From Pythium myriotylum (taxonomy: Eukaryota > Oomycota > Peronosporomycetes > Pythiales > Pythiaceae): a DNA stretch of 64,000 bases. The DNA is taken from the NCBI GenBank assembly GCA_023091665.1, contig JALJCQ010000021.1, positions 62,001 through 126,000 of the forward strand, written 5' to 3'. How positions within the stretch are numbered: the stretch's first letter is position 1; the number at the start of each line of letters is the position of its first letter. Both the position numbers and the translations under genes were made by a program. The notes under the pieces are model-generated. The model saw only the letters and a program-made list of their open reading frames with translations. It did no database searches and was not told the DNA's origin. Shown here one piece after another: positions 12,853 to 24,623 of the stretch.

Positions 12853-14135
12853 TTTTGACACGTTTTGCACCGACACACAACACACAAACACAAACACACA
12901 CAACACACACACCAACACACAAGCACCCACCACACCCATGCCCTTACACACCACCCACAACCACCCCCTCCTCCCCTCCCCCACCACCACACGTCTCCCT
13001 TCTCCCCCTCTCTCTCCTCCTCCTCCTCCTCCTCCTCCTCCTCCTCTCTCTCTCTCTCTCCTCCCTCTCCTCCCCTCTTCGCCTCTTCCCACACCATGAC
13101 CTTTCGAGGCGCTGTCTCCTGACCGGGTCCTGTCCATTCATTACCCGTCGCATTGCATTGCCCGGAGTCCGCTGTCCCGACACCCATGAAGTGTGTCCAA
13201 TCTTTGCCGCTGTTGGTTCTCCTTGCCTGGCATGACCGCCGTGTTGGGTGGAGCGGTGGCGGGAGAACGTGTTGCTTGGTGATTGCGTGCTTTGTTCGTG
13301 GATATCTGTTGTTTGTGTGTGGCGTGAAGCCCCGAGTCAAATTCTGGAGTAGCCCAGTGTCCTCGGAGCGCGAGGCAAGCGTTGGGAGCACTCGTGTCTG
13401 TCTGGACAAAGGGCAAAGGGCAAAGGGCAAAGGGCAAAGGGCAAAGGGCAAAAGACAAAGAGGCAAGGCGGGAACCAAGCAACACGACAGAAAGAAGCAA
13501 TACTAGGAAGAGGAGGTGAGACTACAGAGAAAGAGGCGAGACTAGAAAGAACGAAGACTAGGCAAAAACAGAGAAACAACGAAGACGGGGAGACGGGATG
13601 GCGGGAAGAAGAAGAGAAACTAAAACACACACGGCAACTGACCGCCAACAACAGCAGGCAGCAAAGCCACTCGCCAGGCACACACATTAATACACAGACA
13701 CATAGACACATACAACAACACAAAGACACAAAGACACACAGACACACAGACACACAGACACACAGACACACAGACGCACAGACACACGGATACGACGAAT
13801 GCGAACGTGCATAAACCGTGAGTTCTGCGCGAGTCGAATAGATGGGGTGCACTGTCCAGTCAAGTTCGGTGATGACGATGGGAGCCGAGGTGGCTTTGGC
13901 TTTTGGTGTGGAGTCGCGTGGAAGGTGTCTCCGCTGTCGAGCGCACGGCGAGATCAACGCGTTGGGGTGAGTGGCGAGTTGGTGTTGGTGTTGGTCTACG
14001 ATACGAATGCGTGGTGTGGAGCGTGGAGGGTGTTGTTAGAGTGTGTGGGAAGTTGTGTGGTGATGTGTTGTTTTGTCCTGGCGTGTTGTGTGTAAGTGTA
14101 GTGATGGGTGGGTCAAAAAGTGTCAATATTGGCGT

Positions 14136-14217
14136 GTCAGTTTGCCCGAGTGGTCTAAGGGGTTACGTTCAGGTCGTAATGTATTCGTACTCGTGGGTTC
14201 AAATCCCACAGCTGACA
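14136..14217 (+). tRNA. tRNA-Leu (CAG), array copy 11
   Basis: Same gene; unit reverts to CTTTTGAGG, with five heptamers (14771-14805) beginning with the AGAGGGC variant. Confidence 0.96.
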
Positions 14218-15483
14218 TTTTGACACGTTTTGCACCGACACACAACACACAAACACAAACACACACAACACACACACCAACACACAAGCACCCACCACAC
14301 CCATGCCCTTACACACCACCCACAACCACCCCCTCCTCCCCTCCCCCACCACCACACGTCTCCCTTCTCCCCCTCTCTCTCCTCCTCCTCCTCCTCCTCC
14401 TCCTCCTCCTCTCTCTCTCTCTCCTCCCTCTCCTCCCCTCTTCGCCTCTTCCCACACCATGACCTTTTGAGGCGCTGTCTCCTGACCGGGTCCTGTCCAT
14501 TCATTACCCGTCGCATTGCATTGCCCGGAGTCCGCTGTCCCGACACCCATGAAGTGTGTCCAATCTTTGCCGCTGTTGGTTCTCCTTGCCTGGCATGACC
14601 GCCGTGTTGGGTGGAGCGGTGGCGGGAGAACGTGTTGCTTGGTGATTGCGTGCTTTGTTCGTGGATATCTGTTGTTTGTGTGTGGCGTGAAGCCCCGAGT
14701 CAAATTCTGGAGTAGCCCAGTGTCCTCGGAGCGCGAGGCAAGCGTTGGGAGCACTCGTGTCTGTCTGGACAAAGGGCAGAGGGCAAAGGGCAAAGGGCAA
14801 AGGGCAAAAGACAAAGAGGCAAGGCGGGAACCAAGCAACACGACAGAAAGAAGCAATACTAGGAAGAGGAGGTGAGACTACAGAGAAAGAGGCGAGACTA
14901 GAAAGAACGAAGACTAGGCAAAAACAGAGAAACAACGAAGACGGGGAGACGGGATGGCGGGAAGAAGAAGAGAAACTAAAACACACACGGCAACTGACCG
15001 CCAACAACAGCAGGCAGCAAAGCCACTCGCCAGGCACACACATTAATACACAGACACATAGACACATACAACAACACAAAGACACAAAGACACACAGACA
15101 CACAGACACACAGACACACAGACGCACAGACACACGGATACGACGAATGCGAACGTGCATAAACCGTGAGTTCTGCGCGAGTCGAATAGATGGGGTGCAC
15201 TGTCCAGTCAAGTTCGGTGATGACGATGGGAGCCGAGGTGGCTTTGGCTTTTGGTGTGGAGTCGCGTGGAAGGTGTCTCCGCTGTCGAGCGCACGGCGAG
15301 ATCAACGCGTTGGGGTGAGTGGCGAGTTGGTGTTGGTGTTGGTCTACGATACGAATGCGTGGTGTGGAGCGTGGAGGGTGTTGTTAGAGTGTGTGGGAAG
15401 TTGTGTGGTGATGTGTTGTTTTGTCCTGGCGTGTTGTGTGTAAGTGTAGTGATGGGTGGGTCAAAAAGTGTCAATATTGGCGT

Positions 15484-15565
15484 GTCAGTTTGCCCGAGTG
15501 GTCTAAGGGGTTACGTTCAGGTCGTAATGTATTCGTACTCGTGGGTTCAAATCCCACAGCTGACA
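15484..15565 (+). tRNA. tRNA-Leu (CAG), array copy 12
   Basis: Same gene, in a long unit (1432 bp to the next copy) with three CA blocks, eleven heptamers (16161-16237) and the CTTTCGAGG marker. First half of the duplicated dimer. Confidence 0.96.
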
Positions 15566-16915
15566 TTTTGACACGTTTTGCACCGACACACAACACACAA
15601 ACACAAACACACACACAAACACAAACACACACACAAACACAAACACACACAACACACACACCAACACACAAGCACCCACCACACCCATGCCCTTACACAC
15701 CACCCACAACCACCCCCTCCTCCCCTCCCCCACCACCACACGTCTCCCTTCTCCCCCTCTCTCTCCTCCTCCTCCTCCTCCTCCTCCTCCTCCTCCTCCT
15801 CTCTCTCTCTCTCCTCCCTCTCCTCCCCTCTTCGCCTCTTCCCACACCATGACCTTTCGAGGCGCTGTCTCCTGACCGGGTCCTGTCCATTCATTACCCG
15901 TCGCATTGCATTGCCCGGAGTCCGCTGTCCCGACACCCATGAAGTGTGTCCAATCTTTGCCGCTGTTGGTTCTCCTTGCCTGGCATGACCGCCGTGTTGG
16001 GTGGAGCGGTGGCGGGAGAACGTGTTGCTTGGTGATTGCGTGCTTTGTTCGTGGATATCTGTTGTTTGTGTGTGGCGTGAAGCCCCGAGTCAAATTCTGG
16101 AGTAGCCCAGTGTCCTCGGAGCGCGAGGCAAGCGTTGGGAGCACTCGTGTCTGTCTGGACAAAGGGCAGAGGGCAAAGGGCAAAGGGCAAAGGGCAAAGG
16201 GCAAAGGGCAAAGGGCAAAGGGCAAAGGGCAAAGGGCAAAAGACAAAGAGGCAAGGCGGGAACCAAGCAACACGACAGAAAGAAGCAATACTAGGAAGAG
16301 GAGGTGAGACTACAGAGAAAGAGGCGAGACTAGAAAGAACGAAGACTAGGCAAAAACAGAGAAACAACGAAGACGGGGAGACGGGATGGCGGGAAGAAGA
16401 AGAGAAACTAAAACACACACGGCAACTGACCGCCAACAACAGCAGGCAGCAAAGCCACTCGCCAGGCACACACATTAATACACAGACACATAGACACATA
16501 CAACAACACAAAGACACAAAGACACACAGACACACAGACACACAGACACACAGACGCACAGACACACGGATACGACGAATGCGAACGTGCATAAACCGTG
16601 AGTTCTGCGCGAGTCGAATAGATGGGGTGCACTGTCCAGTCAAGTTCGGTGATGACGATGGGAGCCGAGGTGGCTTTGGCTTTTGGTGTGGAGTCGCGTG
16701 GAAGGTGTCTCCGCTGTCGAGCGCACGGCGAGATCAACGCGTTGGGGTGAGTGGCGAGTTGGTGTTGGTGTTGGTCTACGATACGAATGCGTGGTGTGGA
16801 GCGTGGAGGGTGTTGTTAGAGTGTGTGGGAAGTTGTGTGGTGATGTGTTGTTTTGTCCTGGCGTGTTGTGTGTAAGTGTAGTGATGGGTGGGTCAAAAAG
16901 TGTCAATATTGGCGT

Positions 16916-16997
16916 GTCAGTTTGCCCGAGTGGTCTAAGGGGTTACGTTCAGGTCGTAATGTATTCGTACTCGTGGGTTCAAATCCCACAGCTGACA
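16916..16997 (+). tRNA. tRNA-Leu (CAG), array copy 13
   Basis: Same gene, in a short unit with five heptamers (17550-17584) and a private GGGAATCAAG variant near 17608. Second half of the dimer. Confidence 0.96.
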
Positions 16998-18262
16998 TTT
17001 TGACACGTTTTGCACCGACACACAACACACAAACACAAACACAAACACACACAACACACACACCAACACACAAGCACCCACCACACCCATGCCCTTACAC
17101 ACCACCCACAACCACCCCCTCCTCCCCTCCCCCACCACCACACGTCTCCCTTCTCCCCCTCTCTCTCCTCCTCCTCCTCCTCCTCCTCTCTCTCTCTCTC
17201 TCCTCCCTCTCCTCCCCTCTTCGCCTCTTCCCACACCATGACCTTTTGAGGCGCTGTCTCCTGACCGGGTCCTGTCCATTCATTACCCGTCGCATTGCAT
17301 TGCCCGGAGTCCGCTGTCCCGACACCCATGAAGTGTGTCCAATCTTTGCCGCTGTTGGTTCTCCTTGCCTGGCATGACCGCCGTGTTGGGTGGAGCGGTG
17401 GCGGGAGAACGTGTTGCTTGGTGATTGCGTGCTTTGTTCGTGGATATCTGTTGTTTGTGTGTGGCGTGAAGCCCCGAGTCAAATTCTGGAGTAGCCCAGT
17501 GTCCTCGGAGCGCGAGGCAAGCGTTGGGAGCACTCGTGTCTGTCTGGACAAAGGGCAGAGGGCAAAGGGCAAAGGGCAAAGGGCAAAAGACAAAGAGGCA
17601 AGGCGGGAATCAAGCAACACGACAGAAAGAAGCAATACTAGGAAGAGGAGGTGAGACTACAGAGAAAGAGGCGAGACTAGAAAGAACGAAGACTAGGCAA
17701 AAACAGAGAAACAACGAAGACGGGGAGACGGGATGGCGGGAAGAAGAAGAGAAACTAAAACACACACGGCAACTGACCGCCAACAACAGCAGGCAGCAAA
17801 GCCACTCGCCAGGCACACACATTAATACACAGACACATAGACACATACAACAACACAAAGACACAAAGACACACAGACACACAGACACACAGACACACAG
17901 ACGCACAGACACACGGATACGACGAATGCGAACGTGCATAAACCGTGAGTTCTGCGCGAGTCGAATAGATGGGGTGCACTGTCCAGTCAAGTTCGGTGAT
18001 GACGATGGGAGCCGAGGTGGCTTTGGCTTTTGGTGTGGAGTCGCGTGGAAGGTGTCTCCGCTGTCGAGCGCACGGCGAGATCAACGCGTTGGGGTGAGTG
18101 GCGAGTTGGTGTTGGTGTTGGTCTACGATACGAATGCGTGGTGTGGAGCGTGGAGGGTGTTGTTAGAGTGTGTGGGAAGTTGTGTGGTGATGTGTTGTTT
18201 TGTCCTGGCGTGTTGTGTGTAAGTGTAGTGATGGGTGGGTCAAAAAGTGTCAATATTGGCGT

Positions 18263-18344
18263 GTCAGTTTGCCCGAGTGGTCTAAGGGGTTACGTTCAGG
18301 TCGTAATGTATTCGTACTCGTGGGTTCAAATCCCACAGCTGACA
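18263..18344 (+). tRNA. tRNA-Leu (CAG), array copy 14
   Basis: Copy of the copy-12 unit exactly 2779 bp downstream, with the same marker SNP and microsatellite lengths. Confidence 0.96.
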
Positions 18345-19694
18345 TTTTGACACGTTTTGCACCGACACACAACACACAAACACAAACACACACACAAACA
18401 CAAACACACACACAAACACAAACACACACAACACACACACCAACACACAAGCACCCACCACACCCATGCCCTTACACACCACCCACAACCACCCCCTCCT
18501 CCCCTCCCCCACCACCACACGTCTCCCTTCTCCCCCTCTCTCTCCTCCTCCTCCTCCTCCTCCTCCTCCTCCTCCTCCTCTCTCTCTCTCTCCTCCCTCT
18601 CCTCCCCTCTTCGCCTCTTCCCACACCATGACCTTTCGAGGCGCTGTCTCCTGACCGGGTCCTGTCCATTCATTACCCGTCGCATTGCATTGCCCGGAGT
18701 CCGCTGTCCCGACACCCATGAAGTGTGTCCAATCTTTGCCGCTGTTGGTTCTCCTTGCCTGGCATGACCGCCGTGTTGGGTGGAGCGGTGGCGGGAGAAC
18801 GTGTTGCTTGGTGATTGCGTGCTTTGTTCGTGGATATCTGTTGTTTGTGTGTGGCGTGAAGCCCCGAGTCAAATTCTGGAGTAGCCCAGTGTCCTCGGAG
18901 CGCGAGGCAAGCGTTGGGAGCACTCGTGTCTGTCTGGACAAAGGGCAGAGGGCAAAGGGCAAAGGGCAAAGGGCAAAGGGCAAAGGGCAAAGGGCAAAGG
19001 GCAAAGGGCAAAGGGCAAAAGACAAAGAGGCAAGGCGGGAACCAAGCAACACGACAGAAAGAAGCAATACTAGGAAGAGGAGGTGAGACTACAGAGAAAG
19101 AGGCGAGACTAGAAAGAACGAAGACTAGGCAAAAACAGAGAAACAACGAAGACGGGGAGACGGGATGGCGGGAAGAAGAAGAGAAACTAAAACACACACG
19201 GCAACTGACCGCCAACAACAGCAGGCAGCAAAGCCACTCGCCAGGCACACACATTAATACACAGACACATAGACACATACAACAACACAAAGACACAAAG
19301 ACACACAGACACACAGACACACAGACACACAGACGCACAGACACACGGATACGACGAATGCGAACGTGCATAAACCGTGAGTTCTGCGCGAGTCGAATAG
19401 ATGGGGTGCACTGTCCAGTCAAGTTCGGTGATGACGATGGGAGCCGAGGTGGCTTTGGCTTTTGGTGTGGAGTCGCGTGGAAGGTGTCTCCGCTGTCGAG
19501 CGCACGGCGAGATCAACGCGTTGGGGTGAGTGGCGAGTTGGTGTTGGTGTTGGTCTACGATACGAATGCGTGGTGTGGAGCGTGGAGGGTGTTGTTAGAG
19601 TGTGTGGGAAGTTGTGTGGTGATGTGTTGTTTTGTCCTGGCGTGTTGTGTGTAAGTGTAGTGATGGGTGGGTCAAAAAGTGTCAATATTGGCGT

Positions 19695-19776
19695 GTCAGT
19701 TTGCCCGAGTGGTCTAAGGGGTTACGTTCAGGTCGTAATGTATTCGTACTCGTGGGTTCAAATCCCACAGCTGACA
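19695..19776 (+). tRNA. tRNA-Leu (CAG), array copy 15
   Basis: Copy of the copy-13 unit 2779 bp downstream, including its private variant near 20387. Confidence 0.96.
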
Positions 19777-21033
19777 TTTTGACACGTTTTGCACCGACAC
19801 ACAACACACAAACACAAACACAAACACACACAACACACACACCAACACACAAGCACCCACCACACCCATGCCCTTACACACCACCCACAACCACCCCCTC
19901 CTCCCCTCCCCCACCACCACACGTCTCCCTTCTCCCCCTCTCTCTCCTCCTCCTCCTCCTCCTCCTCTCTCTCTCTCTCTCCTCCCTCTCCTCCCCTCTT
20001 CGCCTCTTCCCACACCATGACCTTTTGAGGCGCTGTCTCCTGACCGGGTCCTGTCCATTCATTACCCGTCGCATTGCATTGCCCGGAGTCCGCTGTCCCG
20101 ACACCCATGAAGTGTGTCCAATCTTTGCCGCTGTTGGTTCTCCTTGCCTGGCATGACCGCCGTGTTGGGTGGAGCGGTGGCGGGAGAACGTGTTGCTTGG
20201 TGATTGCGTGCTTTGTTCGTGGATATCTGTTGTTTGTGTGTGGCGTGAAGCCCCGAGTCAAATTCTGGAGTAGCCCAGTGTCCTCGGAGCGCGAGGCAAG
20301 CGTTGGGAGCACTCGTGTCTGTCTGGACAAAGGGCAGAGGGCAAAGGGCAAAGGGCAAAGGGCAAAAGACAAAGAGGCAAGGCGGGAATCAAGCAACACG
20401 ACAGAAAGAAGCAATACTAGGAAGAGGAGGTGAGACTACAGAGAAAGAGGCGAGACTAGAAAGAACGAAGACTAGGCAAAAACAGAGAAACAACGAAGAC
20501 GGGGAGACGGGATGGCGGGAAGAAGAAGAGAAACTAAAACACACACGGCAACTGACCGCCAACAACAGCAGGCAGCAAAGCCACTCGCCAGGCACACACA
20601 TTAATACACAGACACATAGACACATACAACAACACAAAGACACAAAGACACACAGACACACAGACACACAGACGCACAGACACACGGATACGACGAATGC
20701 GAACGTGCATAAACCGTGAGTTCTGCGCGAGTCGAATAGATGGGGTGCACTGTCCAGTCAAGTTCGGTGATGACGATGGGAGCCGAGGTGGCTTTGGCTT
20801 TTGGTGTGGAGTCGCGTGGAAGGTGTCTCCGCTGTCGAGCGCACGGCGAGATCAACGCGTTGGGGTGAGTGGCGAGTTGGTGTTGGTGTTGGTCTACGAT
20901 ACGAATGCGTGGTGTGGAGCGTGGAGGGTGTTGTTAGAGTGTGTGGGAAGTTGTGTGGTGATGTGTTGTTTTGTCCTGGCGTGTTGTGTGTAAGTGTAGT
21001 GATGGGTGGGTCAAAAAGTGTCAATATTGGCGT

Positions 21034-21115
21034 GTCAGTTTGCCCGAGTGGTCTAAGGGGTTACGTTCAGGTCGTAATGTATTCGTACTCGTGGGTTCAA
21101 ATCCCACAGCTGACA
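21034..21115 (+). tRNA. tRNA-Leu (CAG), array copy 16
   Basis: Same gene; eleven heptamers (21667-21743). Unit has a GAAGAAAAAC variant at about 21907 shared with copy 17. Confidence 0.96.
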
Positions 21116-22421
21116 TTTTGACACGTTTTGCACCGACACACAACACACAAACACAAACACACACAACACACACACCAACACACAAGCACCCACCACACCC
21201 ATGCCCTTACACACCACCCACAACCACCCCCTCCTCCCCTCCCCCACCACCACACGTCTCCCTTCTCCCCCTCTCTCTCCTCCTCCTCCTCCTCCTCCTC
21301 CTCTCTCTCTCTCTCTCTCCTCCCTCTCCTCCCCTCTTCGCCTCTTCCCACACCATGACCTTTTGAGGCGCTGTCTCCTGACCGGGTCCTGTCCATTCAT
21401 TACCCGTCGCATTGCATTGCCCGGAGTCCGCTGTCCCGACACCCATGAAGTGTGTCCAATCTTTGCCGCTGTTGGTTCTCCTTGCCTGGCATGACCGCCG
21501 TGTTGGGTGGAGCGGTGGCGGGAGAACGTGTTGCTTGGTGATTGCGTGCTTTGTTCGTGGATATCTGTTGTTTGTGTGTGGCGTGAAGCCCCGAGTCAAA
21601 TTCTGGAGTAGCCCAGTGTCCTCGGAGCGCGAGGCAAGCGTTGGGAGCACTCGTGTCTGTCTGGACAAAGGGCAGAGGGCAAAGGGCAAAGGGCAAAGGG
21701 CAAAGGGCAAAGGGCAAAGGGCAAAGGGCAAAGGGCAAAGGGCAAAAGACAAAGAGGCAAGGCGGGAACCAAGCAACACGACAGAAAGAAGCAATACTAG
21801 GAAGAGGAGGTGAGACTACAGAGAAAGAGGCGAGACTAGAAAGAACGAAGACTAGGCAAAAACAGAGAAACAACGAAGACGGGGAGACGGGATGGCGGGA
21901 AGAAGAAGAAAAACTAAAACACACACGGCAACTGACCGCCAACAACAGCAGGCAGCAAAGCCACTCGCCAGGCACACACATTAATACACAGACACATAGA
22001 CACATACAACAACACAAAGACACAAAGACACACAGACACACAGACACACAGACACACAGACGCACAGACACACGGATACGACGAATGCGAACGTGCATAA
22101 ACCGTGAGTTCTGCGCGAGTCGAATAGATGGGGTGCACTGTCCAGTCAAGTTCGGTGATGACGATGGGAGCCGAGGTGGCTTTGGCTTTTGGTGTGGAGT
22201 CGCGTGGAAGGTGTCTCCGCTGTCGAGCGCACGGCGAGATCAACGCGTTGGGGTGAGTGGCGAGTTGGTGTTGGTGTTGGTCTACGATACGAATGCGTGG
22301 TGTGGAGCGTGGAGGGTGTTGTTAGAGTGTGTGGGAAGTTGTGTGGTGATGTGTTGTTTTGTCCTGGCGTGTTGTGTGTAAGTGTAGTGATGGGTGGGTC
22401 AAAAAGTGTCAATATTGGCGT

Positions 22422-22503
22422 GTCAGTTTGCCCGAGTGGTCTAAGGGGTTACGTTCAGGTCGTAATGTATTCGTACTCGTGGGTTCAAATCCCACAGCTG
22501 ACA
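22422..22503 (+). tRNA. tRNA-Leu (CAG), array copy 17
   Basis: Same gene; longest heptamer block of the array (twelve units, 23060-23143). Confidence 0.96.
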
Positions 22504-23813
22504 TTTTGACACGTTTTGCACCGACACACAACACACAAACACAAACACAAACACACACAACACACACACCAACACACAAGCACCCACCACACCCATGCCC
22601 TTACACACCACCCACAACCACCCCCTCCTCCCCTCCCCCACCACCACACGTCTCCCTTCTCCCCCTCTCTCTCTCTCCTCCTCCTCCTCCTCCTCCTCTC
22701 TCTCTCTCTCTCCTCCCTCTCCTCCCCTCTTCGCCTCTTCCCACACCATGACCTTTTGAGGCGCTGTCTCCTGACCGGGTCCTGTCCATTCATTACCCGT
22801 CGCATTGCATTGCCCGGAGTCCGCTGTCCCGACACCCATGAAGTGTGTCCAATCTTTGCCGCTGTTGGTTCTCCTTGCCTGGCATGACCGCCGTGTTGGG
22901 TGGAGCGGTGGCGGGAGAACGTGTTGCTTGGTGATTGCGTGCTTTGTTCGTGGATATCTGTTGTTTGTGTGTGGCGTGAAGCCCCGAGTCAAATTCTGGA
23001 GTAGCCCAGTGTCCTCGGAGCGCGAGGCAAGCGTTGGGAGCACTCGTGTCTGTCTGGACAAAGGGCAGAGGGCAAAGGGCAAAGGGCAAAGGGCAAAGGG
23101 CAAAGGGCAAAGGGCAAAGGGCAAAGGGCAAAGGGCAAAGGGCAAAAGACAAAGAGCCAAGGCGGGAACCAAGCAACACGACAGAAAGAAGCAATACTAG
23201 GAAGAGGAGGTGAGACTACAGAGAAAGAGGCGAGACTAGAAAGAACGAAGACTAGGCAAAAACAGAGAAACAACGAAGACGGGGAGACGGGATGGCGGGA
23301 AGAAGAAGAAAAACTAAAACACACACGGCAACTGACCGCCAACAACAGCAGGCAGCAAAGCCACTCGCCAGGCACACACATTAATACACAGACACATAGA
23401 CACATACAACAACACAAAGACACAAAGACACACAGACACACAGACACACAGACGCACAGACACACGGATACGACGAATGCGAACGTGCATAAACCGTGAG
23501 TTCTGCGCGAGTCGAATAGATGGGGTGCACTGTCCAGTCAAGTTCGGTGATGACGATGGGAGCCGAGGTGGCTTTGGCTTTTGGTGTGGAGTCGCGTGGA
23601 AGGTGTCTCCGCTGTCGAGCGCACGGCGAGATCAACGCGTTGGGGTGAGTGGCGAGTTGGTGTTGGTGTTGGTCTACGATACGAATGCGTGGTGTGGAGC
23701 GTGGAGGGTGTTGTTAGAGTGTGTGGGAAGTTGTGTGGTGATGTGTTGTTTTGTCCTGGCGTGTTGTGTGTAAGTGTAGTGATGGGTGGGTCAAAAAGTG
23801 TCAATATTGGCGT

Positions 23814-23895
23814 GTCAGTTTGCCCGAGTGGTCTAAGGGGTTACGTTCAGGTCGTAATGTATTCGTACTCGTGGGTTCAAATCCCACAGCTGACA
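23814..23895 (+). tRNA. tRNA-Leu (CAG), array copy 18 (last)
   Basis: Same intact gene, but the unit is cut at 24253, before the heptamer block. Confidence 0.96.
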
Positions 23896-24251
23896 TTTTG
23901 ACACGTTTTGCACCGACACACAACACACAAACACAAACACAAACACACACAACACACACACCAACACACAAGCACCCACCACACCCATGCCCTTACACAC
24001 CACCCACAACCACCCCCTCCTCCCCTCCCCCACCACCACACGTCTCCCTTCTCCCCCTCTCTCTCCTCCTCCTCCTCCTCCTCCTCTCTCTCTCTCTCTC
24101 TCTCTCCTCCCTCTCCTCCCCTCTTCGCCTCTTCCCACACCATGACCTTTTGAGGCGCTGTCTCCTGACCGGGTCCTGTCCATTCATTACCCGTCGCATT
24201 GCATTGCCCGGAGTCCGCTGTCCCGACACCCATGAAGTGTGTCCAATCTTT

Positions 24252-24321
24252 GCTCGATGATATTCATGTTAAAAGTGAAGATGAACCCCCCGCACGAGTT
24301 CTTCCCACCACGCATCTATGG
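24252..24321. repeat. 70-bp arm of the inverted duplication (left)
   Basis: Reverse complement of 44128-44197. Together with elements A and B it makes inverted arms of about 7.2 kb separated by 5.5 kb. Confidence 0.92.
24317..24321. repeat. Target-site duplication TATGG, left of element A
   Basis: TATGG directly precedes the LTR and is repeated at 31462-31466 after the other LTR. Five bp is the usual duplication length for Ty3/Gypsy integrases. Confidence 0.9.
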
Positions 24322-24623
24322 TGTAACGGTCCGCGACCGTTCACAGCACCTGCGCTTGAGGAAGCGTGAGCAGCCGCTCCGAGTCGACCCCTGTCGACGA
24401 GCGCCAAGGACTTGGCAAAAGGCGAACTGATTGTATTCAGATTATTCCCCTGGGGAATAATCCCCCTATACCTGATATCCCTGGTATCTAATACCCAGGG
24501 ATATCACCTACTGAATCTAATAAAAGAGAGTCACTACTTAGGGTAACTTTTCCCCTAAGTGGACCACACGCATTATGTACCTACACAACCTAACCTACTT
24601 GTGTAACCTTGTACCCCGTTACA
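24322..24623 (-). repeat. 3' LTR of element A
   Basis: 302 bp, starting TGTAACGG and ending CCGTTACA in plus orientation. Contains several perfect foldbacks: TTATTCCCC/GGGGAATAA, GATATCCC/GGGATATC, ACTTAGGG/CCCTAAGT. Identical to the LTR at 31160-31461. Confidence 0.95.

Larger units (their letters stand above)
14830..20387 (+). repeat. Higher-order repeat: a 2,779-bp two-unit block present twice
   Basis: Copies 12+13 and 14+15 are offset by exactly 2779 bp, with the same microsatellite lengths, heptamer counts (11 then 5), the CTTTCGAGG marker, and a private GGGAATCAAG variant at about 17608 and 20387. The left boundary is approximate. The match ends in the GACACACA block near 20650. Confidence 0.88.
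1..24253 (+). repeat. Tandem array of 18 tRNA-Leu(CAG)-bearing units of about 1.38 kb
   Basis: Eighteen near-identical units in direct orientation fill this stretch. Start-to-start spacing of the tRNA genes is 1362, 1363, 1404, 1397, 1377, 1378, 1370, 1343, 1361, 1365, 1348, 1432, 1347, 1432, 1339, 1388 and 1392 bp. Order within a unit: (GACACACA)n microsatellite, about 340 bp of unique G/T-rich DNA, tRNA gene, CA-rich microsatellite, pyrimidine tract, about 320 bp unique, (AAAGGGC)n minisatellite, about 170 bp purine-rich, CA-rich DNA. Length differences come almost wholly from the simple repeats. The array continues beyond the left edge of the window. It ends at 24253, where the last unit breaks off and joins the flank of Gypsy element A through a 2-bp (GC) overlap. 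Open frames on both strands are compositional products of the repeats. Confidence 0.97.

Noticed and set aside
1..24253. CRISPR array
   Set aside because: The units are over 1.3 kb and carry no unique spacers; the context is eukaryotic.
79..24260. Dozens of 60-344-codon open frames in the array on both strands
   Set aside because: They are translations of CA, CT, CTC and AAAGGGC repeats or of the tRNA itself, recur in several frames, change length with repeat number, and have no domain or codon-use support.
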